Positions 15,898 through 25,267 of a DNA stretch of 64,000 bases are shown here, piece after piece. The number at the start of each line of letters is the position of its first letter. The stretch's first letter is position 1. The notes beneath the pieces were generated by a model. That model did not search any database and was not told the DNA's origin. It saw only the letters and a program-made list of their open reading frames with translations. Origin of the DNA: Gordonia sp. OPL2 (GTDB taxonomy: Bacteria > Actinomycetota > Actinomycetes > Mycobacteriales > Mycobacteriaceae); the NCBI RefSeq assembly GCF_003797825.1, contig NZ_RKME01000013.1, positions 1 through 64,000 of the forward strand. Direction: 5' to 3'. A program made the position numbers and the translations under genes.

Positions 15898-16668
15898 TCA
15901 GTTCTTGACGAGACCGCCGTCGACGACGAGATTCTGTCCCGTCACCGCACGCGACCACGGGGACAGGAAGAACAGCACGGCGTCGGCGAACTCGGCGGGC
16001 GTCGTCACCGACCGCAAGGGCGTGGATGCTGCGATCGCGTCGAAGACGGCCTCGGGTGTGGCCGCGCTGGCGTCGGTGGTTCGGAGCAGTCCGCCCGAGA
16101 CCATGTTCACGGTGATGCCGTCGGGCCCGAGGTCGTGCGACAGCGTGCGGGTCAGGGCAAGCAGAGCCGCCTTGGCAGCGGTGTAATCGTGATACGGGAC
16201 AACGGGATTCTGCACCAGGTTGGTCCCGATGTTGATCACGCGACCGCCACCGGCCTCACGCATGCCCGGTAGCGCCGCCTGGATGGTGGTGAGCGCACCG
16301 CCGACGATGCCGTGCAACTGCGTGTCGAGCTCGCGCCACGTGAGGTCGTCGGCGTGGGAGCGCTTGTCGCCGTTGAACGAGTAGTCGGGCAGCGCGTTGT
16401 TGACGACTGCGGTCACCGGAGCGTTGAAATGCTTTGCTGCGGTGTCGATCATGTGGTGCACTGCATCTCGATCGGTGATATCGGCGCCGACGACGAAGGC
16501 CCGATCGCCGACCTTCTCGGCCAAGGCCAGTGCGGCGTCGCGACTGCGGCGGTAGTTGATGACGACACGCGCCCCCTGCGCGGCGACCGCCGACACGATA
16601 TGGGCGCCGAGTCCGCGAGCACCACCGGTGACGAGGACGACGTGCTCGGACGTGGGCACAGCAGACAT
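15898..16668 (-). CDS. SDR-family oxidoreductase under TPP riboswitch control
   Basis: ATG at 16668; the GAAGGGATGG ribosome site is the 3' end of the TPP riboswitch. 256 aa. The Rossmann motif TGGARGLG (14-21), VVNNA (89-92 region) and catalytic Tyr162-x3-Lys166 (YTAAK) are present. The usual catalytic Ser position appears as Thr149 (INIGTN). The closest general class is FabG-like 3-oxoacyl-ACP reductase. Control by thiamine pyrophosphate suggests a role tied to thiamine biosynthesis, salvage or a thiamine-related metabolite rather than fatty acids; this is inferred from the riboswitch only. Confidence 0.9.
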   Translation of the reverse strand: MSAVPTSEHVVLVTGGARGLGAHIVSAVAAQGARVVINYRRSRDAALALAEKVGDRAFVVGADITDRDAVHHMIDTAAKHFNAPVTAVVNNALPDYSFNGDKRSHADDLTWRELDTQLHGIVGGALTTIQAALPGMREAGGGRVINIGTNLVQNPVVPYHDYTAAKAALLALTRTLSHDLGPDGITVNMVSGGLLRTTDASAATPEAVFDAIAASTPLRSVTTPAEFADAVLFFLSPWSRAVTGQNLVVDGGLVKN

Positions 16669-16675
16669 TCGGACC

Positions 16676-16752
16676 ATCCCTTCGCCGGTGCTAACCGGAG
16701 CAGGTTCGACGGGTCTGATCTCAGCCGGCCCATGCCGGCACCCCGTGTCGAA
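16676..16752 (-). promoter_or_regulatory. TPP (thiamine pyrophosphate) riboswitch
   Basis: Read on the minus strand it holds the THI-box elements in order: ACACGGGGTGCC, GGCTGAGATCA, ACCCGTCGAACCTG, then CCGGTTAGCACCGGCGAAGGGA. The CUGAGA and ACC-N-GAACCUGAUC-like conserved strands are intact (GAACCTGCTC here). The last element contains the ribosome site of the SDR gene, which implies direct translational control by ligand. Confidence 0.92.
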
Positions 16753-16846
16753 GCCCATCTGATCGCACTGTGTGGGGTGAGCGCAAGCGTTGTCGATGTG
16801 TCATCCCCGACGGGCGCGCGCGATCCGTGTGCCCTACGTTGCAACG

Positions 16847-17848
16847 GTGCAGGTATCACCGTCGTCTGGCTCGCGCCCGTTCACGCGTCGCGCGCTTCTT
16901 CGTCGGGCCGCGCTCGGGACGGTCGCCATGTGCACGACCGCGGCCTGTGGGTCGATATCGGATCAGACCACTGCCGCACCTGCCGTCGAGAGTGCCTGGG
17001 GCGCCTTCATCCCGTCTGTCCTGCCGGCCGCCGGATCGACCCGCTCACTGATCCGGCAGCTGACCGGGCTGGCGGGCACACCTCCTGAGTACCTGCACCG
17101 CTTCGCGGCGATCGGCGACTCCGCACCCATCGCCGAGTTCGACGCGATCGCCGACGCCGGTGCCACCGCGCTGCTCACTCTCGAACCATGGATCGCGGGA
17201 GCCGGGATCGACCAGCCGTCACACTCCCTCGCCCGGATCGCGGCCGGCGCGTTCGACGCCGACCTCCACCGCTGGGGCGCTGAACTCGGAGCGTGGGGCC
17301 GACCCGTATTGCTCCGCTTCGCGCAGGAGATGAACGGCACCTGGTACCCGTGGTCGATCGGCGTCAACGGCAACACAGCCGCCGACTACCGTGCCACCTG
17401 GAAGCGCATGCGCGCGGGCATCCGGTCGGCCGGCGCCGCCAACGTCGAGTTCGTCTGGGCACCCAATGTCGTCACCGAGGGCACCACCGCGTTCGTCGAC
17501 GCGTACCCCGGCGCCGACCAGGTGGATCGGGTGGCGTTGGACGGATACAACTGGGGCGCCGCACCCGGCCACCACTGGCAGTCGCCGGCCGACCTCTTCT
17601 CCGCCAGCCTTGCAACGCTGCGCGACCTCGACAGCACACACCCCATCCTGATCACCGAGGTCGCGAGCGCCGACGGCCCGAGTCCGGAGGACAAGGCCGG
17701 GTGGATTCGCGACTTCCTCACCATCGTCGACGCCGAACCCCGGCTCGAGGGATTCCTGTGGTTCCAGACCGACAAGGAACGCGACTGGAGATTCAATTCC
17801 ACGCAGGTGTCGTTGGCGGCGTTCCGGGACGGTGTGGTCGGTCGGTGA
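16847..17848 (+). CDS. GH26-type (beta-mannanase-like) secreted lipoprotein
   Basis: GTG 16847 is chosen because it gives 333 aa, the same as the paralogue at 27805, and avoids an unlikely Cys/Pro-rich extension; no ribosome site is visible. The N-terminus has Tat-like RRALLRRAALG and a lipobox-like TAAC (Cys34). The GH26 acid/base Glu161 lies in RFAQEMNGTWYPW and the nucleophile Glu271 in ILITEVAS. Known GH26 enzymes cleave beta-mannans or mixed beta-glucans; the actual glycan here is not evident. The gene is followed 55 bases later by an LppP/LprE lipoprotein. Confidence 0.85.
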   Translation: MQVSPSSGSRPFTRRALLRRAALGTVAMCTTAACGSISDQTTAAPAVESAWGAFIPSVLPAAGSTRSLIRQLTGLAGTPPEYLHRFAAIGDSAPIAEFDAIADAGATALLTLEPWIAGAGIDQPSHSLARIAAGAFDADLHRWGAELGAWGRPVLLRFAQEMNGTWYPWSIGVNGNTAADYRATWKRMRAGIRSAGAANVEFVWAPNVVTEGTTAFVDAYPGADQVDRVALDGYNWGAAPGHHWQSPADLFSASLATLRDLDSTHPILITEVASADGPSPEDKAGWIRDFLTIVDAEPRLEGFLWFQTDKERDWRFNSTQVSLAAFRDGVVGR

Positions 17849-17903
17849 CTCATGCTTGAGTGAATCACCGCACCGATCATCTCATCGAAAGGCGACCGGA
17901 GTC

Positions 17904-18965
17904 ATGACACGCGTACGGGCAGCGGCGATCGGCTTTCTCGCCGTCGTCGGACTTCTGATTGCCGGCTGCAACGAGACCGGGACACCCGTCGGGTCGCCAT
18001 CGACAGTCACTGTCAAGGTCACCGCACCTGCCTCGTCGTCGGCAGCATCGGAGTGCGCGACCCCGCCGGCCATCCTCTCGGGTGGAGTGTTCGCGGAGGT
18101 CAACAGCGACTCGTTTGCGCATGTGGACAGGAGCCCTGTCGCGATGAACTACAACCCGTGCGGCAAGGGTCTGTCGTATGCGGTGGTGTCCGGCGACAAC
18201 GGCACCCGTGAGGCCCCGGCCGGGACCGGCGCATCCGCATTCGAGTCACTGGTCGTTTTCGTGGATGGTCGACCCACACCCGCGATCCCGGCGCTGCTCA
18301 TGCACAAGATCACCGTGACCTCGGCGAACGCGAATGAGATCGTCGCCGTCTACGACGCACGCCACAACGGGACCTATGCGCCCGAAGAGACGACGGTGAC
18401 GATCCGTCACGACGGAGTGAACGTGACCAGCAGCCCATCCCTCACGGACTCCTACGGAGACCGCCGGGCGTCGATTGACGTCGCCGCGGCATCTGGGCGA
18501 ACCTCCGAGGCGGTGGCCGGTCCCCGCGGCGACGGCTCGTCGTACACGCTGCGACCCGCAAGCGATTTCCTCAGCGCGAGTTCTGGCGCACCGTATTCGT
18601 TCGCGTCGCCATCCCGCGGGATCAACTGTTTCGTCGGGACCGCGAATCTGGTGTGCGAAACACGTCAGCCGGTCGTCATCTCCGAGGCTCAGACGTGTGG
18701 CATCCCCGGGTATCAGCCGTACGAGACCTCTCGAGCCAAATTGTTCGGATGGCTGGACTACGACAAGCCGGCCTGCGGCACCCTCCTCCAAGGTCAGCGT
18801 CGTGACGCCGGAACGGTCCTCGATTACGGCCAGGCCGTCAGCTTCCAGCCACGACCGGACCTGACGATCATCTGCTACTCGCGACAGGCGGGCGTCGTCT
18901 GCGAGAACCCCGAGGGCTACGGCTTCTCGCTCGCACGAGAAGGATTCGACTTCTATCGCGTGTGA
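17904..18965 (+). CDS. LppP/LprE-family lipoprotein
   Basis: ATG at 17904; 353 aa. Signal peptide MTRVRAAAIGFLAVVGLLIAGC with lipobox LIAGC, so the mature protein is anchored on the outside of the membrane. Residues about 55-180 (ILSGGVFAEVNSDSF ... VAMNYNPCGKGLSYAVV) match the mycobacterial LppP/LprE domain. The C-terminal 130 residues, rich in paired cysteines (GINCFV, LVCET, QTCGI, PACGT, IICYS, VVCEN), form a second disulfide-rich module. Function is unknown. It may be co-transcribed with the GH26 gene. Confidence 0.8.
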   Translation: MTRVRAAAIGFLAVVGLLIAGCNETGTPVGSPSTVTVKVTAPASSSAASECATPPAILSGGVFAEVNSDSFAHVDRSPVAMNYNPCGKGLSYAVVSGDNGTREAPAGTGASAFESLVVFVDGRPTPAIPALLMHKITVTSANANEIVAVYDARHNGTYAPEETTVTIRHDGVNVTSSPSLTDSYGDRRASIDVAAASGRTSEAVAGPRGDGSSYTLRPASDFLSASSGAPYSFASPSRGINCFVGTANLVCETRQPVVISEAQTCGIPGYQPYETSRAKLFGWLDYDKPACGTLLQGQRRDAGTVLDYGQAVSFQPRPDLTIICYSRQAGVVCENPEGYGFSLAREGFDFYRV

Positions 18966-19297
18966 GCAATCCAGTGAAGCCACCACGCGGTCGACCGAAC
19001 AGATGAACGCCGTCGGAGTGGGACCGGTCGCTCATGCCGAGGACCTCCGCATTCCCTGTGGTGGAGGCGCGTGAAGCGTGTGCGCCCGCAGATTTCTGTC
19101 GATATCAACACCTCGATGTGAGAAACTCGACAAAGAATCCATCATCAGAAAGTCAGGTCAGATCGGTTTCGGGTCGGGGAGCTCAAACAATTTAGTGTCG
19201 AGAACGAAATGTTTCATCGGATCTGTTGATTCCTTTGCGTGGCAAACGAATCGACGGTCGGACGTTCATCTCGAACATCTCCCGGAGGAATGAAGTC
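18966..19297. other. AT-richer gap
   Basis: 332 bases between the lipoprotein and the secreted Pro-rich peptide, clearly lower in GC than the flanks (for example 19120-19220). No gene, hairpin or consensus promoter is recognised; it probably holds the promoter of 19298-19567. Confidence 0.35.
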
Positions 19298-19567
19298 ATG
19301 ACCACCCGAATCCGCGCCATCTCCATCGGCTTCGCACTCAGTGCGGCTGCGGCACTGTTCGCAGCACCGATCGCTTCGGCCGCTCCTGCTGTCGCAGTGG
19401 CGCCCACCCCGGCCGCCACCATCAAAGTGCCCGACATCCCGGTCCCGCTCCTGCCCGTACCCCTGCTTCCGGTCCCGCTGGTGCCTGTACCGGTGGTCCC
19501 GATCTTCCCGATTCCCGACGCCCCGAAGACCGTCTGCATCACGGTCGCCTGTGTTCCGGTCGACTAG
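19298..19567 (+). CDS. Small secreted Pro/Val-rich protein
   Basis: ATG at 19298 follows GGAGGAA; 89 aa. The signal peptide (MTTRIRAISIGFALSAAAAL) has cleavage near ASA-AP. The mature part is a PVPLLPVPLLPVPLVPVPVV repeat and ends with PKTVCITVACVPVD. The signal peptide and the C-terminal PKT-V/I-CI-x-C-x-P tail are shared with the larger secreted protein at 21623. The function is unknown; the two-Cys tail could form a disulfide loop. The stop overlaps the stop of the convergent MFS gene. Confidence 0.7.
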   Translation: MTTRIRAISIGFALSAAAALFAAPIASAAPAVAVAPTPAATIKVPDIPVPLLPVPLLPVPLVPVPVVPIFPIPDAPKTVCITVACVPVD

Positions 19568-21204
19568 GTTCGGTCCGGACCGTCCCCGTACGTGTCCTCC
19601 GGGATCTCTCCGGGCCGGTAATCGGGCAGCCGTGTGGCAGGCACGATGGCGATGGCACTCAACGCCGCCAGCAGCAGCAGCCCGTATTTGAGCGTGCGTA
19701 GACGGACGTCCTCGTTGATCCGGACCGCCTCGTCGACCTGGCTGGGTGTCGCATCCGTGCTGTCGAGAACCTTCCGGAGTTCGTCGTTGCTGACGAAGTT
19801 GACGTTGTCGAGGTTCACCTGTGACACCAGGGAATCCGGGAGTCGTGGGTTGTCGACAACCGCTTGTCCGACACCGATGCTCAGCAGCGTGACGAGCAGC
19901 GCGCCCATGACTGCCGTACCGACCGCCGACGCCAGGTTCTGCGTGGTGCCGCGCACGGACCCGACATCACCGGCGAGCTTCTTCGGCGCGGACGTCACCA
20001 GCACGTTGAAGACGAGGGTGACGAGCGCGCCCTGTCCGATACCGAAGACGATCAGCCCGACGATCGTCGGCAGCGTCTCCCAGTTGTTCGACACCACGTA
20101 CGCCAGCCAGACCAGGGCGCCGGTGGTGAGCACGAACGAGAACACCCCGATCGTGCGTGGGGTGAAGCGTCGATAGACGCGGACCACCAACGTCGCGGTG
20201 ATGAACACGGTCAGGTTGAACGGCATCATCGCCAGCGCGGTGTCGAACGGTGTCCGTCCCTGCACGATCTGGATATACAGCGGCACAGTGAAGTTCAGGG
20301 CCGCTTCCATCGCGACCACGATGAACATCGCATACACCGCGGACCGTTCGCGTGAGCTCCGCAGGACCGACAGGTCCACGAGCGGGACCTTGCCGGCTGC
20401 CATCCGCCGTCGCGTCCACATGAAGAACGCCTGCACCAACACCACGCCGATGACGATCAACGCCGGTGCCGGGGACACACCGAGAATGTCGAACGGCGCG
20501 CCGTCGTCCGCGTAGAAGACGCCCCAGTTGTTGAGATTGTTGAAGCCCAGGGTGAGCGACATGATCCCGACGCCGATCAGAACGGCGGCGACGCCGTCGA
20601 TGGTGATGTCGGGGTCGCCGGGCACGGGTTTGAGCGAGAAGCTGAAGGCCAAGATCAGGACCGCCAGCGCCAACACGATGCCGAACACCGGACGCCACCC
20701 GACCAGGGTGCCCAGCGCGCCGCCGATGAAGAAGGCGCTCGCCCCCGACACCGCCCGCGCCGAGCCGAGCGAGCCGATCGCCGTCGCCTGCTGGTCGCCG
20801 TGATAGTTCGCCGCGATCAACGCGACCAGCGACGGCACGATGATGGCAGCGGCAGCACCGGCGAGCGCCTGCCCCGCGATCGCCCATCCGACCGCGGGCG
20901 AGACGATCATGAGGATCGCCGAGCAGGCGAACACGCCGACGACCAACCGGAAGATCAACAGCCATCCGACGCGTTGGCCGAGTTTGGCACCCAACATCAC
21001 CAGCGCGGCGACCACCAAGCCGTAGACCACGATGGTGGTACTGGCGACCGTCGGTGCGACGTCGAAGTCATCGACCATTCCACCCAACGACACCGGCAGT
21101 GCAGCGACGTTGAACGACATCATCACCTGGGCGAGGAACAGGCCGATCATCGGCATCCAGGAGGAGCGTTCGGCCGGGACTGTCTCCGAGACTGGGGTGG
21201 TCAC
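19564..21204 (-). CDS. MFS transporter, DHA2-like 14-helix drug/solute exporter
   Basis: GTG at 21204 follows AGAAGGAG; 546 aa. About 14 transmembrane helices. Motif A appears in the first half as GAKLGQRVGWLLIFRLVVG, and a motif-C-like GSARAVSGASAFFIGGALGTLVGWRPVFG marks export-type MFS proteins. An extracytoplasmic loop of about 60 residues lies before the last helix. DHA2 members pump drugs, lipids or osmolytes by proton antiport. No regulator is adjacent and the substrate is unknown. Confidence 0.88.
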   Translation of the reverse strand: MTTPVSETVPAERSSWMPMIGLFLAQVMMSFNVAALPVSLGGMVDDFDVAPTVASTTIVVYGLVVAALVMLGAKLGQRVGWLLIFRLVVGVFACSAILMIVSPAVGWAIAGQALAGAAAAIIVPSLVALIAANYHGDQQATAIGSLGSARAVSGASAFFIGGALGTLVGWRPVFGIVLALAVLILAFSFSLKPVPGDPDITIDGVAAVLIGVGIMSLTLGFNNLNNWGVFYADDGAPFDILGVSPAPALIVIGVVLVQAFFMWTRRRMAAGKVPLVDLSVLRSSRERSAVYAMFIVVAMEAALNFTVPLYIQIVQGRTPFDTALAMMPFNLTVFITATLVVRVYRRFTPRTIGVFSFVLTTGALVWLAYVVSNNWETLPTIVGLIVFGIGQGALVTLVFNVLVTSAPKKLAGDVGSVRGTTQNLASAVGTAVMGALLVTLLSIGVGQAVVDNPRLPDSLVSQVNLDNVNFVSNDELRKVLDSTDATPSQVDEAVRINEDVRLRTLKYGLLLLAALSAIAIVPATRLPDYRPGEIPEDTYGDGPDRT

Positions 21205-21419
21205 AGACGAAACTCCTTCTCGATCATGGGTGGGCCGGGTCCCGACGGGGCGAGTCATCACCCGTGAGCGCCAGTCCCCCGCCCGGTCCTCGGAGTGTAC
21301 GACCCCCGATCTCGGTCAGCCGGTGGCCTCGCCGAGCCGATCGGGTCGACAAGCCGCCACAGCAGGCGGTGACCACAGAGTCGACATCAATTCTGCGAAA
21401 TCGGACAGATGATGCAAGA

Positions 21420-21557
21420 ATGACCGTGTCAACAATCGGCTGTCCAGAATGCCGCGGCCGAGTCGTTGACCACAGTCGGGTGAATTCTACTGCAGGCGTT
21501 GCAATTCGATGTCCTGACGATTCCTCGGAGAAATCCAACAAATGTTGCGACAAATAG
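21420..21557 (+). CDS. Possible small zinc-ribbon-like protein (45 aa)
   Basis: The frame from ATG 21420 reads GCPECRGRVVDHSRVNST, then AIRC and ends SNKCCDK. The CPEC plus distal CPDD/CC pattern looks like a one-knuckle zinc ribbon. There is no good ribosome site, and the frame lies in the leader region of the secreted protein gene, so this is tentative. Confidence 0.3.
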   Translation: MTVSTIGCPECRGRVVDHSRVNSTAGVAIRCPDDSSEKSNKCCDK

Positions 21558-21622
21558 AGCGCCTCTGGTGTTGTTCCGCGTCACGCGAAAAGCGCTCTCG
21601 ATATTCACAAGGAGCTCGGACG

Positions 21623-22216
21623 ATGACCACCAGAATCCGCACCCTATCGATCATCGCGGCGATCGGCGCAGCCGCCATCGCCGCCTCCATGGCACCGACC
21701 GCGTCGGCGGCACCGGCGGACGTGACCGCGACGTCGTCGGTGTCGGGCAGCGTGATCACCCTGACCGTGAAGAACACCGCCGCCAAGCGGATCGGCTGCG
21801 AGATCTTCGGCGTCCCCGCCGACGCGAAGCCGTCCGCCGACCAGGTGACGTTCGGCTACCAGACTCCCGAAGAGCTCAGTGCCCTGATCGTGCCCGGGAG
21901 TACGAAGACTCTCGAGATGCGGCTGTCCGAGGGCACGCCACCTCGCCCCACCGGCCCGACCACGATCCCTGACGGCAGCTACGACGTCTACTGGGGCTGC
22001 GGGACCATCTCCCTACCTCCGGGCGACCCGGCCGCCGAAGAGTACTGGGGCACCAACCCTCCGCTCGGCAACAAGCCGGCGACCGCAACGGCGCCGCTGC
22101 GCGTGAACGTCCCGGGTGACACCGGCACCGAACCGTCGACCCCGGCACCTGCACCCACGACGCCCGGCGGCCCGAAGACGATCTGCATCGCGAACTTCTG
22201 TCTGCCGTTGCCGTGA
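21623..22216 (+). CDS. Secreted protein with C-terminal two-cysteine tail
   Basis: ATG at 21623 follows AAGGAG; 197 aa. The signal peptide MTTRIRTLSIIAAIGAAAIA (cleavage near ASA-AP) closely resembles that of 19298-19567. The core is an Ig-like beta domain (VTATSSVSGSVITLTVKNTA ... YDVYWGCG) with two cysteines. A Pro/Thr linker leads to the tail GPKTICIANFCLPLP, again shared with the paralogue. Exported; function is unknown. Confidence 0.75.
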   Translation: MTTRIRTLSIIAAIGAAAIAASMAPTASAAPADVTATSSVSGSVITLTVKNTAAKRIGCEIFGVPADAKPSADQVTFGYQTPEELSALIVPGSTKTLEMRLSEGTPPRPTGPTTIPDGSYDVYWGCGTISLPPGDPAAEEYWGTNPPLGNKPATATAPLRVNVPGDTGTEPSTPAPAPTTPGGPKTICIANFCLPLP

Positions 22217-22243
22217 TCGCTCCGGACGACATGATCTCGGAGG

Positions 22244-23767
22244 TCACGCCTCGCTCAGCATGATCTGACCGCCCCGATGTCCGATCATCATCGTCGCAGC
22301 ATTGGGGTTTCCTGACGGCACAGTGGGCATAACCGACGCGTCGACGACTCTGAGATTCTCTGTGTCCCGAACGCATAGTGCGGAATCGACAACCGCGTCA
22401 TCGTCCGTACCCATCCGGCACGTACCGGCAGCGTGAGCGATGCTCAACTCGTGACGCCTCAGCCATGCTGATGATGCCTCGCCGTCTTCGCTCGGCACCG
22501 CACCGTCTGCCATGGAGTCGATGACCAATTCCGCCATGGCGGGAAGCGCCGTCAGGTCGCAGGCGAGTCGGGCGCCTTCGACGAGCCGATGTCGATCCGT
22601 GTCCAGACCCAGTCTCACGAATTCGACTCGCGGAGAGCCGTTGTACAGTCGCACCCTTCCACGGGCCTCGGGACGGAGGAGAACAGTGAAGATCGTGAAT
22701 CCGTCGGCCCGCGGTGTCGTCGTGCGACCGGTGGCCCTGTCGATGGAGTAGTGCATCGGACACACGGCGATCTGGAACTCGTCGGTGAAGAGTTGAGACT
22801 GGAACGGAGCAACGGCCAGGGGTCCGGTCCCATGCATGACGAATCGTTCGATTGCTCGCAGAATGTCCAATGGCCCGAGGGTATTCACGGTGGCCACCCT
22901 CGATGTCCACGTCTGCGCTGCCACCAGATGATCTTGCAGATTCTCGCCGACTCCCGGGACGTCCACGACTTCTCCACCGGGTCCCACCCCGGACCGCATC
23001 AGCAGAGCCGGCGTTCCGATGGCCCCTGCACAGAGCACAACCGTTTCCCGAGCACGAAATACACGATCACCGCACTGGACGCCGACCGCCCGGCGCCCCT
23101 CGAAAAGGACTCGCTCAACTCGGGTTCTCGTGAACAGCCGCGGTCGCTGGCGACGCGGTAGAGCGCGGAGGTATCCACGGGCCGACGAACTCCGCAATCC
23201 GCGTCGCTGATTGACCTGGGTTCGTGCGACGCCCAGTTGCGATTGCCCGTTCTGATCCAGGTTGTGCGCGTGCCCGGCCTCGACAGCAGCTTCGATGAAG
23301 GCGTCGTCCAACTCGTGGTGATAACCGCACCACGACACAGCAATGGGACCGTCGGCGCCGCGGTAGTCGTCGGCGCCGCCCGTCCAGGACTCGATCGCTT
23401 TGAAGTGCGGCAGGACGTCATCGAACGACCATCCATCGCATCCGGCGTCTCGCCATCCATCGAAGTCAGAACGCCTGCCTCGGACGTACACCATCGCGTT
23501 TATGGAGCCACTGCCGCCGACGATACGGCCACTCGAGAACGTATCGCCGGTCGTGGCGGCGGAACCATCCGGCGCACACTGGTACTTCCAGTTGGCAGTC
23601 GCATGCAGGCTCTTGATCCCCACCGGCGGTAGGACGTCGGGCCTACGCTCGGTGCCCCCGGCTTCGATGAGGACCACGCTCGCTCCGGCCGAGGACAATT
23701 GCGACGCCACTATCGAACCGGCGGAACCTGCGCCAACTACCACGTAGTCGGCAACGTCAGAGGTCAT
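22244..23767 (-). CDS. GMC-family FAD oxidoreductase (choline-dehydrogenase-like)
   Basis: ATG at 23767; 507 aa. FAD-binding motif VVVGAGSAGSIVASQLS near the N-terminus, GMC signature region GRIVGGSGSINAMVYVRG, a second FAD segment LCAGAIGTPALLMRSGVGP, and the C-terminal active site with AHAAGTCRMG (His) and SGNPNAATMMIG (Asn). The family oxidises alcohols; the substrate is unknown. Convergent with the secreted-protein gene. The 467-base upstream gap probably holds its promoter. Confidence 0.92.
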   Translation of the reverse strand: MTSDVADYVVVGAGSAGSIVASQLSSAGASVVLIEAGGTERRPDVLPPVGIKSLHATANWKYQCAPDGSAATTGDTFSSGRIVGGSGSINAMVYVRGRRSDFDGWRDAGCDGWSFDDVLPHFKAIESWTGGADDYRGADGPIAVSWCGYHHELDDAFIEAAVEAGHAHNLDQNGQSQLGVARTQVNQRRGLRSSSARGYLRALPRRQRPRLFTRTRVERVLFEGRRAVGVQCGDRVFRARETVVLCAGAIGTPALLMRSGVGPGGEVVDVPGVGENLQDHLVAAQTWTSRVATVNTLGPLDILRAIERFVMHGTGPLAVAPFQSQLFTDEFQIAVCPMHYSIDRATGRTTTPRADGFTIFTVLLRPEARGRVRLYNGSPRVEFVRLGLDTDRHRLVEGARLACDLTALPAMAELVIDSMADGAVPSEDGEASSAWLRRHELSIAHAAGTCRMGTDDDAVVDSALCVRDTENLRVVDASVMPTVPSGNPNAATMMIGHRGGQIMLSEA

Positions 23768-24234
23768 TCGATGATCCGCCTCATCCGAAGTCCCCAGCTG
23801 TTTGACCGGCGCGGTGTCCTCGGCCCGCCAACAGTGCGCACCATGCGTGCGTGACACGTCCGTGGACCGGCCCGACTGCCGCTGAGTTTACCCTCCTCGC
23901 AGCATCCGATTGTCGATCATTCGAACGGTTTTCAGCACATGTTGAGACGCCGCGCGCTTGGAAGTTCAAGCCAGTGCACGCGGCGCCTCCACGTCCACGT
24001 TGCCAGTGATCGCCCACGCGAAAGGGGGGAGTTCGCGCGTAAGCGCCCCGAACATTTCACCGACACCGCCCCGACGGACGTATCGCCACAGTAACAAACC
24101 TTTCAGTACGGCGCTATGCGACCGGTGGGAAAACATCGGTGGCGCAACGTATTCCAACCTCTGTTGAGAACAGATTGCTCGGTCAGCATCGGTTACACGC
24201 CCCGGTCGCGTTCGCACATCCCGCGATCACACGA
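23768..24234. other. Gap without recognised gene
   Basis: 467 bases between the GMC gene start and the LysR gene end. Short frames here lack ribosome sites. No palindrome or RNA element stands out. Confidence 0.4.
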
Positions 24235-25119
24235 TCACCGAGACCCGGAGATCGCCTGCTCCAGGGTCTTCACGAGAACCGGCGCCGGATCGACGTCGAC
24301 GCGGACGAACGCCACATGCCCACTGAGGGCAGGGTCGTCGAGATCGACGATTCGGTACGGCAACTGATCGCCTCGTCGTCGTACCCATGCGCGCGGGACG
24401 ATGCTTGCCCAGCCTCCCCTCGCGACGAACGCGAGCAGCGTCGAGATCGCGTCGGCCTCGAGTCGCGGTGTGATCGTCACACCGTGGGATGCCGCCGCCT
24501 CATCGATCCGATCACGCCCACGCATGCCCTTGTGTAGCAGGCACATCGGAAGATCGGTGATCTCGGACCAGCTCATCGTCTCCACTCTGCCGGGGACGAG
24601 ACCGTCGCCGACGACGAGGACGTGATCCTCGTCGTACAACGGGCGCCACACCAGTCCGCTCGTGTCGACGCCATGGGTGTACAGGATTCCGGCGTCGAGT
24701 TCGAACCGGCGCAGCCGTTCGACGATGTCGTCGGAACGCAGTGCTGATTCGATCCGCAACCGGACGAGTGGGTGCGCATCGCAGAAGGGGCCGACGACGC
24801 CCGCGACAACCGTGGTGGCCGCCGGGATCACTCCGAGCCGCAGTTCACCGGTGAGGCCGGTGTGCAAGGTCGCGACCTCGTGCTCGAGGGAGTCACGTTC
24901 GGCCAGGATCCGTCGTGCGCCCAGCACGAGCCGTTCACCTTCCGGCGTCAGGCCCTCGAAACTCGAGCCGCGCCGAACGAGCGGCACCCCGAGCTCGCGC
25001 TCGAGCTTGCGGATCGCCTCCGAGAGCGCCGGCTGCGACACGTAACACGCGGCGGCGGCGCGTGCGAAGTGCTGCTCACGAGCCAGCGCCACGAAGTACT
25101 CGAGCTGACGGAACTGCAT
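24235..25119 (-). CDS. LysR-family transcriptional regulator
   Basis: This 294-aa protein has an N-terminal winged HTH (LEYFVALAREQHFARAAAACYVSQPALSEAIRKLERELGVPLVRR) and a two-lobed effector domain (ELRLGVIPAATTVVAGVV onward). It diverges from the FUSC gene. The 148-base spacer holds a palindrome with the LysR T-N11-A pattern (25139-25157), just upstream of its own start, which suits autoregulation and control of the neighbour. The inducer is unknown. Confidence 0.93.
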   Translation of the reverse strand: MQFRQLEYFVALAREQHFARAAAACYVSQPALSEAIRKLERELGVPLVRRGSSFEGLTPEGERLVLGARRILAERDSLEHEVATLHTGLTGELRLGVIPAATTVVAGVVGPFCDAHPLVRLRIESALRSDDIVERLRRFELDAGILYTHGVDTSGLVWRPLYDEDHVLVVGDGLVPGRVETMSWSEITDLPMCLLHKGMRGRDRIDEAAASHGVTITPRLEADAISTLLAFVARGGWASIVPRAWVRRRGDQLPYRIVDLDDPALSGHVAFVRVDVDPAPVLVKTLEQAISGSR

Positions 25120-25138
25120 CCACCTGTTCTACCACCCG

Positions 25139-25157
25139 CGATAGGCGACTCCTATCG
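25139..25157. promoter_or_regulatory. Candidate LysR operator
   Basis: CGATAGG-CGACT-CCTATCG, a perfect 7-bp inverted repeat containing T-N11-A (T25142, A25154). It lies between the divergent LysR and FUSC genes, 20 bases from the LysR start. Confidence 0.65.
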
Positions 25158-25267
25158 GTCGAGCGGCGCATTGTCTTGGACGCGACAACCCAGCGTCGGG
25201 GACCGTGGTCGAGCAGCGTCGGTACGCCGCGGACTGCGCGACGCCCACCGACGGACGGAGATCGACC

